From Heminiphilus faecis (lineage in GTDB: Bacteria; Bacteroidota; Bacteroidia; Bacteroidales; Muribaculaceae): a stretch of DNA of 64,000 bases. Numbering within the stretch: the first letter of the stretch is position 1; each line of letters begins with the position of its first letter. Shown piece by piece: positions 8,197 to 18,381 of the stretch. The stretch covers positions 62,001 through 126,000 of the forward strand of contig NZ_VSMC01000003.1 of the NCBI RefSeq assembly GCF_008728965.1. Reading direction: 5' to 3'. A model generated the notes under the pieces. The model was not told the origin of the DNA. It searched no databases and saw only the letters and a program-made list of their open reading frames with translations. Both the position numbers and the translations under genes were made by a program.

Positions 8197-11019
8197 ATGA
8201 AAAAGCTGCTTTCATTACTAATTGCAATCGCTTTTTCCGTGTTGACAGTGACAGCGCAACATCAGCACGCCCATCACAACACGGTGAAGCTGTCGGGAAC
8301 AATCTTCGAAAGAGATAATTCCGACTCCATACCCTTAGAGTATGCAGTAATAGCACTGCCAGACTACGGCATGTCCACGGCATCACGCATCGGTGGATAC
8401 TACGAGTTCAGCGGAGTACCCAAGGGCAAGACACTGCTCACAATCACCTATGTAGGTAAACTTCCGGTAGAAAAGACTGTCAATCTGACCGCCAACACTG
8501 TCCTCGACTTCACCCTTGAAAACGAGAACTTCCGCATCAAGGAAGTGACAGTTACGGCTCAGGCATCAAAAGCAGGGCAGTCAACATCATCAATCATCGG
8601 CCGCACAGCCATGGACCACATGCAGGCTACAAGCCTCAGCGATGTCATGTCGCTGTTGCCGGGGCAATTGTCAACGGAACCGAACCTCAGCGCAGCCAAA
8701 ACCGCTAACATACGCGGTTCAGGCTCAATGAACTCACTCGGTACCGCTATTATACGCGACGGCGCACCGCTATCCAACAATGCCAACCTGTCGACCATAA
8801 ACCCCACCATAGCAGGCAAAACGACAGCTACAGGCGGAGGTGTTTCGGCAACTACCGGTATTGACATGCGTACTGTCTCCACCGACAATATCGAGTCGAT
8901 CGAAGTTATCCGGGGCATACCCTCGGTAGAGCACGGCGATCTTACATCCGGTGCTGTAATTATAAATTCCAAAGCCGGACGCGAACCTCTACGCATTACG
9001 GCCAAGGCCAATCCGAAAGTATATATGGGTTCGATCGGCACCGGCTTTCTCCTCGGTGAAAACCGCGGAGCGCTCAACGTCAACGCCGACTACGCTCACA
9101 ATACCAACGATCCTGTGGAGTCCTACAGGACATATCAGCGCATATCGGCCAGAACGATGTACTCCAAGCAATTATGGCGCAATTTCAACAGCAACACATC
9201 GTTCAACTTCTATTACGGAAAGGATGCCCGCGACCTAAACCCCGATGACGAGGCTTCCAAACGCGCGTCCCGCGGAGAGGAATATAATTTCAACCTCAAC
9301 ACCAACGGTACGTGGAACATCAACAAAGGTTGGCTGAAATCACTCCGTTATGTAGTGTCAGGTACCTACGCCTTGAAGAAATCATTCCATCAGGAAATGA
9401 TGGTGTCCAACAATACACCATACTCAATGACCACCACCGACGGCACCGTTCTGTCCAATTTCGCCGGTCAGGATATCTTCGATGCCGAAGGCAACAAAAT
9501 CACGAATTTCTCCGATATAGACAAAGACAAATTCAGCTATAAGCTACCTGCCAACTACTTCTCACGCTATAATATCGATTCACGTGAAGTAAACGTATTT
9601 GCCAAAGTGGTAGGTACACTGTTCAAGCAGACAGGTATGGTCAACAACCGCATACTTTTCGGCGCCGACTTCCGTACCGACGGCAATGTAGGTCACGGTA
9701 AAATTTGGGATCCCACGGCACCGCCCGAGCGTGAAGTTACTTCTGCCAACGGCTCATACCGTCCGCGCGATTACAGCGACATACCGTTTATAAATCAGGT
9801 CGGTGTATTTGCCGAAGAAAACTTCACATGGCAGCTCGGACTACGCGAACTGCGCCTTCAGGCCGGTGTACGTTACGACCATGCATCGGAGGTAGGCGGC
9901 ATTGTATCGCCCCGCTTCAACGGTTCGTTTGAATTGATACCTAATAAACTATGGATACGCGGTGGTTACGGTGTGACCGCCAAAATGCCGACACTGTTAT
10001 ACCTGCATCCTGAACAGGCCTACTTCGAGTACAAGAATCTTGATGAAATCGGAAGTTCAAAAATACCTGAAGAAGAACAACTCTTCATCACAACTACCAA
10101 AGTATACGATGTATCAAACAAAAATCTGAAAATAGCCTCCAACCGAAAAGCAGAAGCGGGTATCGACATGAAATTAGGCCAGATGACATTCTCTGTCACC
10201 GCATTCCGTGAACAGCTTAAAAACGGCTATTCACTCAACAAGACTTTAGATACATTCATGCCGTTTATGTGGGATGAGTACAAGCGCAATGCCGACGGCC
10301 AACTCGAACTCAAGTCAAGTAACTCAGTATTGTCTTCGTGGTTCACGCCTGACAACTGCATAAACTACACATCAAAAGGTATAGAATTTGACTTCAACTT
10401 CGGACGTATCGAAAAAATCAACACCAGCATATCGCTTAACGGTTTATATATACGCGATAAGAGCAATAACAGTTCATATACCTTCTATGAGCCTAATAAT
10501 GATAAAACAGCCGACAAGCGAACCGATGTGGCCATCTATGCCCCGGGCACGCTTCACTCTTACAGCGACCGCTTCTCAACAGCATTGCGCGTCACCCACA
10601 ACATCCCGAGCATAGGTTTCGTAGTGACACTCACTGCCCAGACCGTATGGAAAGATGCCAACTGGGGTAAATACGGCAACGACACAATTCCCATCGGATA
10701 CCTGTCCCTGCAGGACGCCAAGCCCGTATTCTTCGAAGAGGGCCTCTTCAACACCGTGCAGGATGTAAAGGACGCCGGGCTCAACCATCTGCTTAAAACC
10801 AACGTGGCTCATCCGCTGGAAGTAAAGGAGAGCTACAGTCCCTACTTCTGCTTCAACATCAATGTAACAAAGGAAATCGGCGACATGATGCGTGTATCGT
10901 TCTTCGCCAACAACATGTTCCGCAGCTATCCCCGGCATGAATCAAAGCGATATCCCGGTTCCTTCGTCTTGCTTAATAATCGCTTCTACTTCGGTATAGA
11001 ACTTGCATTGACTCTTTAA
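8197..11019 (+). CDS. TonB-dependent outer-membrane receptor
   Basis: The 940-residue protein has a signal peptide (about 1-21, ending TVTA), a carboxypeptidase-regulatory-like beta sandwich (about 30-112), a plug domain (about 125-260, with IRGSGSMNSLGTAIIRDG and VEHGDLTSGAVIINSKAG) and a long beta barrel ending in an aromatic-poor FYFGIELALTL strand. Such receptors import a bound substrate using TonB and proton-motive force. The mature N-terminus starts with a His cluster (QHQHAHHN) that could bind metal. No SusD partner follows; instead a DUF4876 lipoprotein starts 12 bases downstream. The substrate is unknown. It is the first gene of a five-gene operon. Confidence 0.95.
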   Translation: MKKLLSLLIAIAFSVLTVTAQHQHAHHNTVKLSGTIFERDNSDSIPLEYAVIALPDYGMSTASRIGGYYEFSGVPKGKTLLTITYVGKLPVEKTVNLTANTVLDFTLENENFRIKEVTVTAQASKAGQSTSSIIGRTAMDHMQATSLSDVMSLLPGQLSTEPNLSAAKTANIRGSGSMNSLGTAIIRDGAPLSNNANLSTINPTIAGKTTATGGGVSATTGIDMRTVSTDNIESIEVIRGIPSVEHGDLTSGAVIINSKAGREPLRITAKANPKVYMGSIGTGFLLGENRGALNVNADYAHNTNDPVESYRTYQRISARTMYSKQLWRNFNSNTSFNFYYGKDARDLNPDDEASKRASRGEEYNFNLNTNGTWNINKGWLKSLRYVVSGTYALKKSFHQEMMVSNNTPYSMTTTDGTVLSNFAGQDIFDAEGNKITNFSDIDKDKFSYKLPANYFSRYNIDSREVNVFAKVVGTLFKQTGMVNNRILFGADFRTDGNVGHGKIWDPTAPPEREVTSANGSYRPRDYSDIPFINQVGVFAEENFTWQLGLRELRLQAGVRYDHASEVGGIVSPRFNGSFELIPNKLWIRGGYGVTAKMPTLLYLHPEQAYFEYKNLDEIGSSKIPEEEQLFITTTKVYDVSNKNLKIASNRKAEAGIDMKLGQMTFSVTAFREQLKNGYSLNKTLDTFMPFMWDEYKRNADGQLELKSSNSVLSSWFTPDNCINYTSKGIEFDFNFGRIEKINTSISLNGLYIRDKSNNSSYTFYEPNNDKTADKRTDVAIYAPGTLHSYSDRFSTALRVTHNIPSIGFVVTLTAQTVWKDANWGKYGNDTIPIGYLSLQDAKPVFFEEGLFNTVQDVKDAGLNHLLKTNVAHPLEVKESYSPYFCFNINVTKEIGDMMRVSFFANNMFRSYPRHESKRYPGSFVLLNNRFYFGIELALTL

Positions 11020-11031
11020 AAATATTGAATC

Positions 11032-12294
11032 ATGAAGATTATAAAATATATAGCATCAGCATTTCTGACATTGACGCTTGCTTCATGCGGGCAGTTCAAT
11101 GAAGCGTCTGACTCACCCACAGTCGACGGACTTACCATAGACATAGATCTAAACTCGCTTATAGCCACCGACGGCCGTGCTGACGGCGGCATAACGTTCG
11201 GCGATATGACCGTCAAGATGGATAACTATATTGAAGGTCTGCATTACGAGCAAAACTTTACCGGCTCCTCGACCAAAATCGAGAACGTAGTGCCCGGTAT
11301 CTATACCATCCTTATATCAGGTCACGGTTATGATGCCGATGGGCAGGAGTTTATCGTAGCAGGCAATCTCGTCAACAAATCGCTTATCGAAAACTCGCCC
11401 ATAATCATCGACGTAAAAGGGTCGGTAAAAGGCAGTCTTGTATTCTCGGAAATATATTACTGCGGCTCCAAGCCTGAAAATGCATTCTCATACTTCCGCG
11501 ACCAGTTCTACGAAATCGCCAACAATACCACCGAGGTGCAGTATCTTGACGGACTTCACTTTGCCCATCTCGAGACTATCGACTTCGACAAAGTGCGCCC
11601 CGTATGGCCGAGCGAAGACGGCGACAAGTATATCTATGTCGAGCGTGTATGGAAAGTGCCCGGCAACGGCACCGACTATCCCCTGCAACCCGGAGAGTCA
11701 TGTGTAATCGCCCAATTTGCCGCCAACCACAAGTTGGAGATCTACAATCCCACTTCGCCTGTTGACTGCTCGAGCGCCGAATTTGAGTTTAACATGAACA
11801 ATGTCAACTATCCCGACCAGCCGGCAGAAGATATGGTTCACGTATTCTACGACGGCAACTCTACAATGACCGGCATGCAGTATCTTACATCGGTGTTCGG
11901 CACGGGATATGTCATCTTCCGTATTCCCGAGGACGAGGTATGGGATCCTGTCAACAACATGTCGCTTCAGGCCAAGAACGCCGCCAATGAATGGTCAGGC
12001 ATATCGGCGAAAGTCCCCGTCTCTTATGTAGTGGATGCTGTGGAATGTATCCGCAATGCATCGTACGTTGACGCTAAAAATATACCCGCTGTACTTGACG
12101 CAGGTTTTGCAACCATAGAAGGCGCTTATCTGAGCAAGTCCATAACACGCAAACTCGACGGTGACGGACATGGAGCCAACGGCGCCATACTATATCAGGA
12201 CAGCAACAACACAACCGACGACTTCGAAGCAGGTGTCACTCCGGTGCTTCACCGCCACTCCAAGATGCCGGCATGGAATCACACTCTCAAATAA
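11032..12294 (+). CDS. DUF4876 lipoprotein
   Basis: The 420-residue protein has a lipoprotein signal (LTLASC, Cys19), then a carboxypeptidase-like beta domain (about 30-130, INVxVPGIYTILISGHGYD-like) and a lamin-tail-like module (LVFSEIYYCG..FRDQFYEIANNTTEVQYLDGL, about 138-240), consistent with the DUF4876 family. It is likely to be exposed at the outer membrane. Position and spacing (12 bases after the TonB receptor, 27 before the next gene) suggest it plays a role like SusD, capturing or delivering the receptor's substrate. There is no enzymatic motif. The substrate is unknown. Confidence 0.85.
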   Translation: MKIIKYIASAFLTLTLASCGQFNEASDSPTVDGLTIDIDLNSLIATDGRADGGITFGDMTVKMDNYIEGLHYEQNFTGSSTKIENVVPGIYTILISGHGYDADGQEFIVAGNLVNKSLIENSPIIIDVKGSVKGSLVFSEIYYCGSKPENAFSYFRDQFYEIANNTTEVQYLDGLHFAHLETIDFDKVRPVWPSEDGDKYIYVERVWKVPGNGTDYPLQPGESCVIAQFAANHKLEIYNPTSPVDCSSAEFEFNMNNVNYPDQPAEDMVHVFYDGNSTMTGMQYLTSVFGTGYVIFRIPEDEVWDPVNNMSLQAKNAANEWSGISAKVPVSYVVDAVECIRNASYVDAKNIPAVLDAGFATIEGAYLSKSITRKLDGDGHGANGAILYQDSNNTTDDFEAGVTPVLHRHSKMPAWNHTLK

Positions 12295-12321
12295 GTAACT
12301 TAGTTTAAATCACTGAATAAA

Positions 12322-13875
12322 ATGAGTAACTTCATATATAAAGCGGGCGCGCTCGCTATACTTATAGGCGCGACTTCGGCACATGTATCGGCACAAGGCT
12401 ACACCTCGGCCTCGCTTGAGTTGCTGAAAGAACAGAAACTGTGGTTTCATTCGTCAAACGCAGCCGGAGCGGCACTCGACAATCTGCAGAATTATTCACT
12501 CGTCAACATAGGCTACGGCATGACAAAAGGCGACTTCCACCGCCCGCAGCAAGGTGCCGAGGAGAAAAGCTTATCGGTCGGTTGCGAAGGCTTCCTCAAC
12601 CTGAACAGCGCATATGCATGGGGCGAATTCAACTTCGAGCAGCGCAACATCAACGATGCGTCGTTCAACGCATCGATAACCGACCCATACCGCGGTATGC
12701 CGTACTTCATGGCCGACACTCATCTTAGCAACTGGCGCAACCAGTATTATGACATGAAATTCCGTGTAGGAACTCCCTTCTATTGGGACCGCCTCGCCAT
12801 CGGTATAGAGGGTGTATACAAGGCTTCGCTCGCCGCCAAGCAGCTTGACCCGCGTGTCGACACCCGCTACTTCCAGCTCGACATCAATCCCGGTGTGGTT
12901 TACAAGATTGACAACCACAACAGCGTCGGAGCCGACTTCCAGTTCTGTACGCTTAAAGAAGACTCACGCATGACAAACGTGAACGTGACAGTAGCACAGA
13001 CCTACTACATACTATACGGGCTCGGAGTGGCTTCGCAGCAGATAGGCGACGGTGAACGTCTTGATTATCACGGCACAAAACTCGGTGGAGGTCTGCAGTA
13101 CAACTACCGTGTCCAAGGCTTCAACCTGCTCGCAAGTGTCGACTACTCTCGCCGTGTAGAGAATTTTGACCGTAACCCCACTGTGCCAAAGAAAGATGCC
13201 TCAGTCAACGACCATATCTGGGACGCTGCCCTGACAGCTCATCTTACCGGTAGAAACTGGAGCAATTTCCTGACATTAAAAGGTAAATTCCGCGACATGG
13301 ACGGCATACAGTATGTGAGCACCTACGACAACTCCGATTCGTTTCAGGGATGGGTTGACATATACCGCTCCATACGCTCGACCTATAAGACGACCCGCTT
13401 GTCAGCCGACTACTCGCTACTGCGCAACCGCGACACCGAATATGCTTGGCGTGTGGATGCCGGAATAGACTACGTGAAGCAGGACGATAAATACATTCTG
13501 CCGGCATCATCAATGGATTCTGAAAACCTGTATATGCATCTTGCAGCACGATACAACGCCAAACTCGGCAATCAGTTGCGCCGCCGTATGCTTGTGAGCC
13601 TCAACGGAGGATACAATAATAATCTGTCAGGCCAATACGTATACGGAGGAGCCAATCCCGAATATCCCACCGTCACTGACCTCACCGGTATGGATGAAGC
13701 CTATATGACCACCGACTATTACCGTCTCGGAGCATCGGCTGAATACTCGCAGCAGTTCAGCAGCACACAGAATATGAATTTCTTTGCACGCGCGGCGTTC
13801 AGCTACACAAAAGCTTCAGGCGACATCTTCAATCACCGTAACAACGTGCTGTTCTCCATTGGAATAAATTTCTAA
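12322..13875 (+). CDS. DUF6850-type outer-membrane beta-barrel protein
   Basis: The 517-residue protein has a signal peptide (ending THVSAQ-like, ISAHVSAQG, about residue 25). The body has alternating beta strands rich in aromatic and polar residues and ends in NNVLFSIGINF, a typical barrel-closing strand. It matches the DUF6850 barrel family, which I know from Bacteroidetes loci next to DUF4876. The role is unknown: it could be a second pore or a surface anchor working with the receptor. It lies 27 bases after the lipoprotein gene and 25 before the first peptidase gene, so it is in the same operon. Confidence 0.8.
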   Translation: MSNFIYKAGALAILIGATSAHVSAQGYTSASLELLKEQKLWFHSSNAAGAALDNLQNYSLVNIGYGMTKGDFHRPQQGAEEKSLSVGCEGFLNLNSAYAWGEFNFEQRNINDASFNASITDPYRGMPYFMADTHLSNWRNQYYDMKFRVGTPFYWDRLAIGIEGVYKASLAAKQLDPRVDTRYFQLDINPGVVYKIDNHNSVGADFQFCTLKEDSRMTNVNVTVAQTYYILYGLGVASQQIGDGERLDYHGTKLGGGLQYNYRVQGFNLLASVDYSRRVENFDRNPTVPKKDASVNDHIWDAALTAHLTGRNWSNFLTLKGKFRDMDGIQYVSTYDNSDSFQGWVDIYRSIRSTYKTTRLSADYSLLRNRDTEYAWRVDAGIDYVKQDDKYILPASSMDSENLYMHLAARYNAKLGNQLRRRMLVSLNGGYNNNLSGQYVYGGANPEYPTVTDLTGMDEAYMTTDYYRLGASAEYSQQFSSTQNMNFFARAAFSYTKASGDIFNHRNNVLFSIGINF

Positions 13876-13900
13876 CCATCTAAATCACAAATTACCGATA

Positions 13901-16063
13901 ATGAAATTAAGATCATTAATAGGTTGTATGGCTTTAAGCAGTCTGTGTCTGGGCATTCAGGCACAGACCATTGTCAAGCCGGCCGCCAAAATAACCAGAA
14001 CGTCATTTGCTGTAATCACCGACACTCCTACATGGCAGGCATGTGCCGATGAGCTGCAAAACTATGCCGACGTACTTGCCGAAGAAGAACTTCCTACGTT
14101 CATCGTGCATCACAACTGGAAATCACCGGAAGAAGTAAAAAAAGCAATAAAGAATCTACATAAGAAACATAATCTTGAGGGTGTGGTTCTGGTAGGCGAC
14201 ATACCGGTCCCCATGATACGCAAGGCCCAGCACATGACCTCTGCTTTCAAAATGGATGAAGAAAAATATCCGTTTGTTGACTCTTCAGTACCCTCTGACC
14301 GCTTCTATGATGACTTCAATCTGAAATTTGATTTTCTTAAGAAGGACCCGGAAAAACCGACATTCTTCTATTACGAACTTGCGGCCGACTCTCCGCAACA
14401 GATAAAATGTGATATCTATTCCGCCCGGGTAAAACCCGTCAAGAACGGAGAGGATCCGCATAAGCAGATTAAGAAATTTTTCAACAAGGCAGTAAAAGAG
14501 CATCAGTCAGGCAATAAACTTGATCAATTCTTCTCATACACCGGTGAAGGCTCTTATTCCAATTCCCTTACGGCTTGGACACAAGAGGCTCTAACCATAC
14601 GCCAGCAGATGCCCGGAACATTTGATTCGCCCACCGCTCCCGGACGTGCACGCTTTATGCGCTACAACTTCAGCGAGTATCCGAAGGAAGATGTCATGAG
14701 CATGCTTCGCCGCGATGATCTTGACCTGTCGATATTTCATGAACACGGCATGCCGGAACGCCAATATCTGTCAGGCACTCCTGAAGTTGAATATGCTGAC
14801 GACGCCATAAACCTCATAAAGGAATCGATGCGCGACATGGCCCGACGCTGCAATGGCGACTCCGCCAAACTCGCCGACTTCAGCCGCAAGTACACCGATA
14901 TGGGATTTGACTCCTCTTGGTGGGCCGGATATGACAAGCCGGAAATGATAAAAGCCGACTCTCTGAGCGATTTGCGCCGCGGTCTCGTGCTGGCTGACAT
15001 AACCGAAACGGCTCCCAACAGCCGCATGGTCATATTTGATGCCTGCTACAACGGCGACTTCCGCGAGCCTGACAACATAGCTGCCCGCTATATATTCTCT
15101 GACGGCAAGTGCGTTGCCACATTCGCCAACAGCGTCAATGTACTTCAGGACAAACAAGCCAACGAGTTGCTCGGACTACTATGGCTCGGCAGCCGCGTAG
15201 GACATTGGGCACAGGAAACAAATATCCTTGAAAGCCACATAATAGGAGACCCGACATTTCGTTTTGCACCGTCGTCTGACGACATCGACATAACCGAAAT
15301 ACTCAGCCGCCCCTATAACGAGAATGCCGAGCTCGAACTGCTCGGAACCACCCACCCCGACGTACGCAGTCTGGCCTTGCACCGTCTGTGGCGCCACGGC
15401 TACAAAGGCCTGTCGCCCATACTGCTTGAAATATACCGCACATCTCCTGTAGCGATGGAGCGCTATACAGCCATGAGCCTGCTTGAAAAACTCGGCGACG
15501 CCAACTTTGACCAAATACTTGCCGAAGCCATTAACGATCCTAATGAATTCATACGCCGCAAAGCCGCCAACTGGATGGGCCGCGTCGGTCATGACGAGTA
15601 TGTGCCTGTGCTTGTCGATGCATATTTCGCCGACAATCAGTCAGCTCGTGTGGCGTTCAATATCGAAATGATACTGCGCGCTTTCAGTGACGAAGCCGTC
15701 GATAAAGCCCTTGACGGAAAATCAGGAGAACTTGCATCCAAACTGCGCAAAGCCTATGCTTACCGCGCCGAGAGTGACGCCACCGTACTTGACAAAAATG
15801 CGAACAAGACATGGCGCATAGCTTTTACCAACAGTCTGCGCAACAATAACATCCATGCCTCGCTGCCAGAATACATCGCACTGATGGAAGATTCTGCCGA
15901 GGACGAAGATGTACGCATAGCCATGATCAAAGCCCTCGCATGGTACGACAAATCATACCGCCGCAACGAGATAATGGCGGCATGTGATCGTCTGCGTAAA
16001 TCCTCCGGCTCATCAAAAGCTATAAAAGATGAGGCGCGACGTACTTATTTCCGACTTAAATAA
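13901..16063 (+). CDS. Gingipain-like (C25-like) peptidase with HEAT repeats, copy 1
   Basis: The 720-residue protein has a signal peptide (about 1-21, ending GIQAQ). The N-terminal 450 residues look like a caspase/gingipain fold: LEGVVLVGDIPVPMI, VPSDRFYDD, then FHEHGMPE with candidate catalytic His282, and IFDACYNGDF with candidate catalytic Cys382. The His-Gly and Ala-Cys-x-Asn-Gly-Asp-Phe pattern resembles RgpB of Porphyromonas. Residues about 480-720 hold HEAT-like helical repeats (for example NEFIRRKAANWMGRVGHDEYVPVL). No type IX secretion C-terminal domain is seen, so a periplasmic location is likely. It is 15 bases from its paralogue. Protease activity is inferred and its substrate is unknown. 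Confidence 0.8.
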   Translation: MKLRSLIGCMALSSLCLGIQAQTIVKPAAKITRTSFAVITDTPTWQACADELQNYADVLAEEELPTFIVHHNWKSPEEVKKAIKNLHKKHNLEGVVLVGDIPVPMIRKAQHMTSAFKMDEEKYPFVDSSVPSDRFYDDFNLKFDFLKKDPEKPTFFYYELAADSPQQIKCDIYSARVKPVKNGEDPHKQIKKFFNKAVKEHQSGNKLDQFFSYTGEGSYSNSLTAWTQEALTIRQQMPGTFDSPTAPGRARFMRYNFSEYPKEDVMSMLRRDDLDLSIFHEHGMPERQYLSGTPEVEYADDAINLIKESMRDMARRCNGDSAKLADFSRKYTDMGFDSSWWAGYDKPEMIKADSLSDLRRGLVLADITETAPNSRMVIFDACYNGDFREPDNIAARYIFSDGKCVATFANSVNVLQDKQANELLGLLWLGSRVGHWAQETNILESHIIGDPTFRFAPSSDDIDITEILSRPYNENAELELLGTTHPDVRSLALHRLWRHGYKGLSPILLEIYRTSPVAMERYTAMSLLEKLGDANFDQILAEAINDPNEFIRRKAANWMGRVGHDEYVPVLVDAYFADNQSARVAFNIEMILRAFSDEAVDKALDGKSGELASKLRKAYAYRAESDATVLDKNANKTWRIAFTNSLRNNNIHASLPEYIALMEDSAEDEDVRIAMIKALAWYDKSYRRNEIMAACDRLRKSSGSSKAIKDEARRTYFRLK

Positions 16064-16078
16064 AACCGTATTACCGAT

Positions 16079-18286
16079 ATGAAATTTATATATACACTGC
16101 TGCTCGGATGCGCCGCATTGGGCGCTATGGCAGCACCCGTGGTGGAAAAACCGACCCGACAAGACATATCCGTGGCGTTTGCCATAATAACCGACAACGC
16201 CACTTACCAAGCCACACGGCCCGCAATGATGCGTTACCGCGATGCCGTACAGAATGACGGTCTTGCCGCTTACATAGTACGCGACGACTGGAAGTCGCCG
16301 CAGGATGTCAAGGATGCCATAAAGAAAGTATACAGCGAAGCTCCCGGTCTTGAAGGCATAGTGCTCGTAGGCGATGTGCCCGTAGCTATGGTAAGAAATG
16401 CCCAACATATGACCACAGCATTCAAAATGAATGAAGACAAGTTTCCGTTCATCGAGTCATCGGTACCTTCCGACCGCTTTTATGACTGTCTTGACATGGA
16501 CTTCCGTTTTCTAAAGCAGGACGAGGAACAGCCCCATCTGTTCTACTATGAACTTACCGAGGACTCCCCACAGAGGCTGAATCCTACATTTTACTCGGCG
16601 CGTATACGTTATCCTAAACTGCGTGGAGGCGACAAATACGAAGCTGTAGCCCGGTTTCTTGACAAGGCTGCCAAAGCCAAGGAAGCAATGAAGAATGACA
16701 GACTCGACCGCGTAGTGTCATTCAACGGTCATGGCTACAACTCAGACTGCCTCATAGCATGGATGGACGAGGAAAAAGCCTATCGTGAGAATTTTCCTCT
16801 CGCATTCAACACCGCAACCGACTTCAAGCATTGGAACTTCAGGATGATGCACCCAATGAAATACAAGCTATTTGATGAGTTGCAACGTCCTGAAGTAGAC
16901 CTGTTCATGTTTCATGAACACGGCGCTCCCACTACCCAGTACATAAACGGCAGTAAGCCGGCCATGTCTGACAAAGACCGTTACGATCTGCTCAAAAAAT
17001 CAATATACTCACGGGTACGGCGCGCCATAAAGAAAGGCAATCCGGAGAACGAAGTTGTCGAAGCCTTTGCCAAGGAGTATGCACTAACCGATGACTTCTT
17101 CAAGGATTTGAATAATCCTGAATACTGGCGCCGCGACTCTATAGAGAGCAGCGAAATCAACATCGAGGCCGAAGACTTTCACCACCGTACTACATGGCCC
17201 AAGATAGTTATGTTTGACGCATGCTACAATGGGTCGTTCCACGAAGACGATTACATTGCCGGAGAATATCTGTTCAACGATGGTGGTACCCTCGCCGCTC
17301 AGGGAAACACCCGCAATGTACTTCAGGACCGCTGGACAATCGAGATGATAGGATTGCTCTCTCATGGCATGCGTGTGGGACAGTATAACCGTCTTGTAGC
17401 TACACTTGAAGGCCATCTGATGGGTGACCCGACATTACGCTTCGCTCCTGTGGAAGCCAACACCATGTCAGCCGACGCCACTCTGCGCAAGACCGATACC
17501 GACTATTGGAAAGGTCTGCTCGGCTCACCCTACGCCGACGTCCAGTCACTTGCGCTGCGTATGCTTGCCGACGCAGACACCGACCGCACCTTGTCGCCCA
17601 TGCTGCTTGAGGTTTACCGCACCTCACCCTTCAACACTGTGCGCATGGAAGCTGTAAAACTGCTTAGCCGTTACAATAACTCCGATTTCACCGAGGCCGT
17701 ACGGCTTGGCATCAATGATCCTTATGAACTGGTGGCACGCCTGAGTGCCGACCATGCCGGAAACATAGGTGATCCTTCGTTACTTCCCGCTCTCATACTT
17801 CTGTACATTGACGGAAACGAGCGCGCACGTGCGGCATACAACGCCAGCAATTCACTGTCGCTTTTCCCCATAGACGACGTAGTGAAAGCCGTTGAGGACT
17901 ACTATGCTTCGTCAAACCGCTACAATGCGGTAGCGGAAAAAGAGCGCGTGATCAATGGACTTAAACGCACTCACAATAACTTCGTGAAGCGCACCAACGA
18001 CGAGATTGCCGACACAACTCTGAGCGATGACAAGCGCATATCGTCAATACGTTTTGTACGCAACAATCCTTATCATCCTTACCTTGACCTATACCTTGGC
18101 ATAATCGAGGACTCCGCCAACTCCGACGCAGTGCGCGTGACTATGGCCGAGGCACTCGGATGGTTCAACCATTCGGTACGTCGTCAGGAAATCATAGACT
18201 TCTGCAATCATATGCTCAAACGCGATGATCTACCCGACACTCTTAGCGCCGAGCTGTTGCAGACCCTCAACCGTATGCAAAACTGA
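16079..18286 (+). CDS. Gingipain-like (C25-like) peptidase with HEAT repeats, copy 2
   Basis: This 735-residue paralogue of the preceding gene has a signal peptide (about 1-18), the same LEGIVLVGDVPVAMV and VPSDRFYD blocks, FHEHGAPT with candidate His281, and MFDACYNGSF with candidate Cys382. The acidic residue after Asn-Gly in copy 1 is Ser here, and the sequence around GGDKYEAVARF differs, so the two may differ in specificity. HEAT-like repeats fill the C-terminal 270 residues. Both copies retain the dyad, so neither looks like a decayed duplicate. It ends the five-gene operon, 14 bases before a strong terminator. Confidence 0.8.
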   Translation: MKFIYTLLLGCAALGAMAAPVVEKPTRQDISVAFAIITDNATYQATRPAMMRYRDAVQNDGLAAYIVRDDWKSPQDVKDAIKKVYSEAPGLEGIVLVGDVPVAMVRNAQHMTTAFKMNEDKFPFIESSVPSDRFYDCLDMDFRFLKQDEEQPHLFYYELTEDSPQRLNPTFYSARIRYPKLRGGDKYEAVARFLDKAAKAKEAMKNDRLDRVVSFNGHGYNSDCLIAWMDEEKAYRENFPLAFNTATDFKHWNFRMMHPMKYKLFDELQRPEVDLFMFHEHGAPTTQYINGSKPAMSDKDRYDLLKKSIYSRVRRAIKKGNPENEVVEAFAKEYALTDDFFKDLNNPEYWRRDSIESSEINIEAEDFHHRTTWPKIVMFDACYNGSFHEDDYIAGEYLFNDGGTLAAQGNTRNVLQDRWTIEMIGLLSHGMRVGQYNRLVATLEGHLMGDPTLRFAPVEANTMSADATLRKTDTDYWKGLLGSPYADVQSLALRMLADADTDRTLSPMLLEVYRTSPFNTVRMEAVKLLSRYNNSDFTEAVRLGINDPYELVARLSADHAGNIGDPSLLPALILLYIDGNERARAAYNASNSLSLFPIDDVVKAVEDYYASSNRYNAVAEKERVINGLKRTHNNFVKRTNDEIADTTLSDDKRISSIRFVRNNPYHPYLDLYLGIIEDSANSDAVRVTMAEALGWFNHSVRRQEIIDFCNHMLKRDDLPDTLSAELLQTLNRMQN

Positions 18287-18300
18287 CACCAATAACCTTT

Positions 18301-18347
18301 ACAAGAACGGAGCCGCACCAATATCGTGTGGCTCCGTTCTTGTTTTT
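18301..18347 (+). terminator. Terminator of the TonB/peptidase operon
   Basis: A 14-base-pair perfect stem (18,301-18,314 with 18,330-18,343), extendable inward by four pairs including one G-T, is followed by TTTTT. It could also serve the convergent minus-strand gene ending at 18,382. Confidence 0.9.
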
Positions 18348-18381
18348 AATGATATACATACTGTGGTAGTCAGTATAGCCA

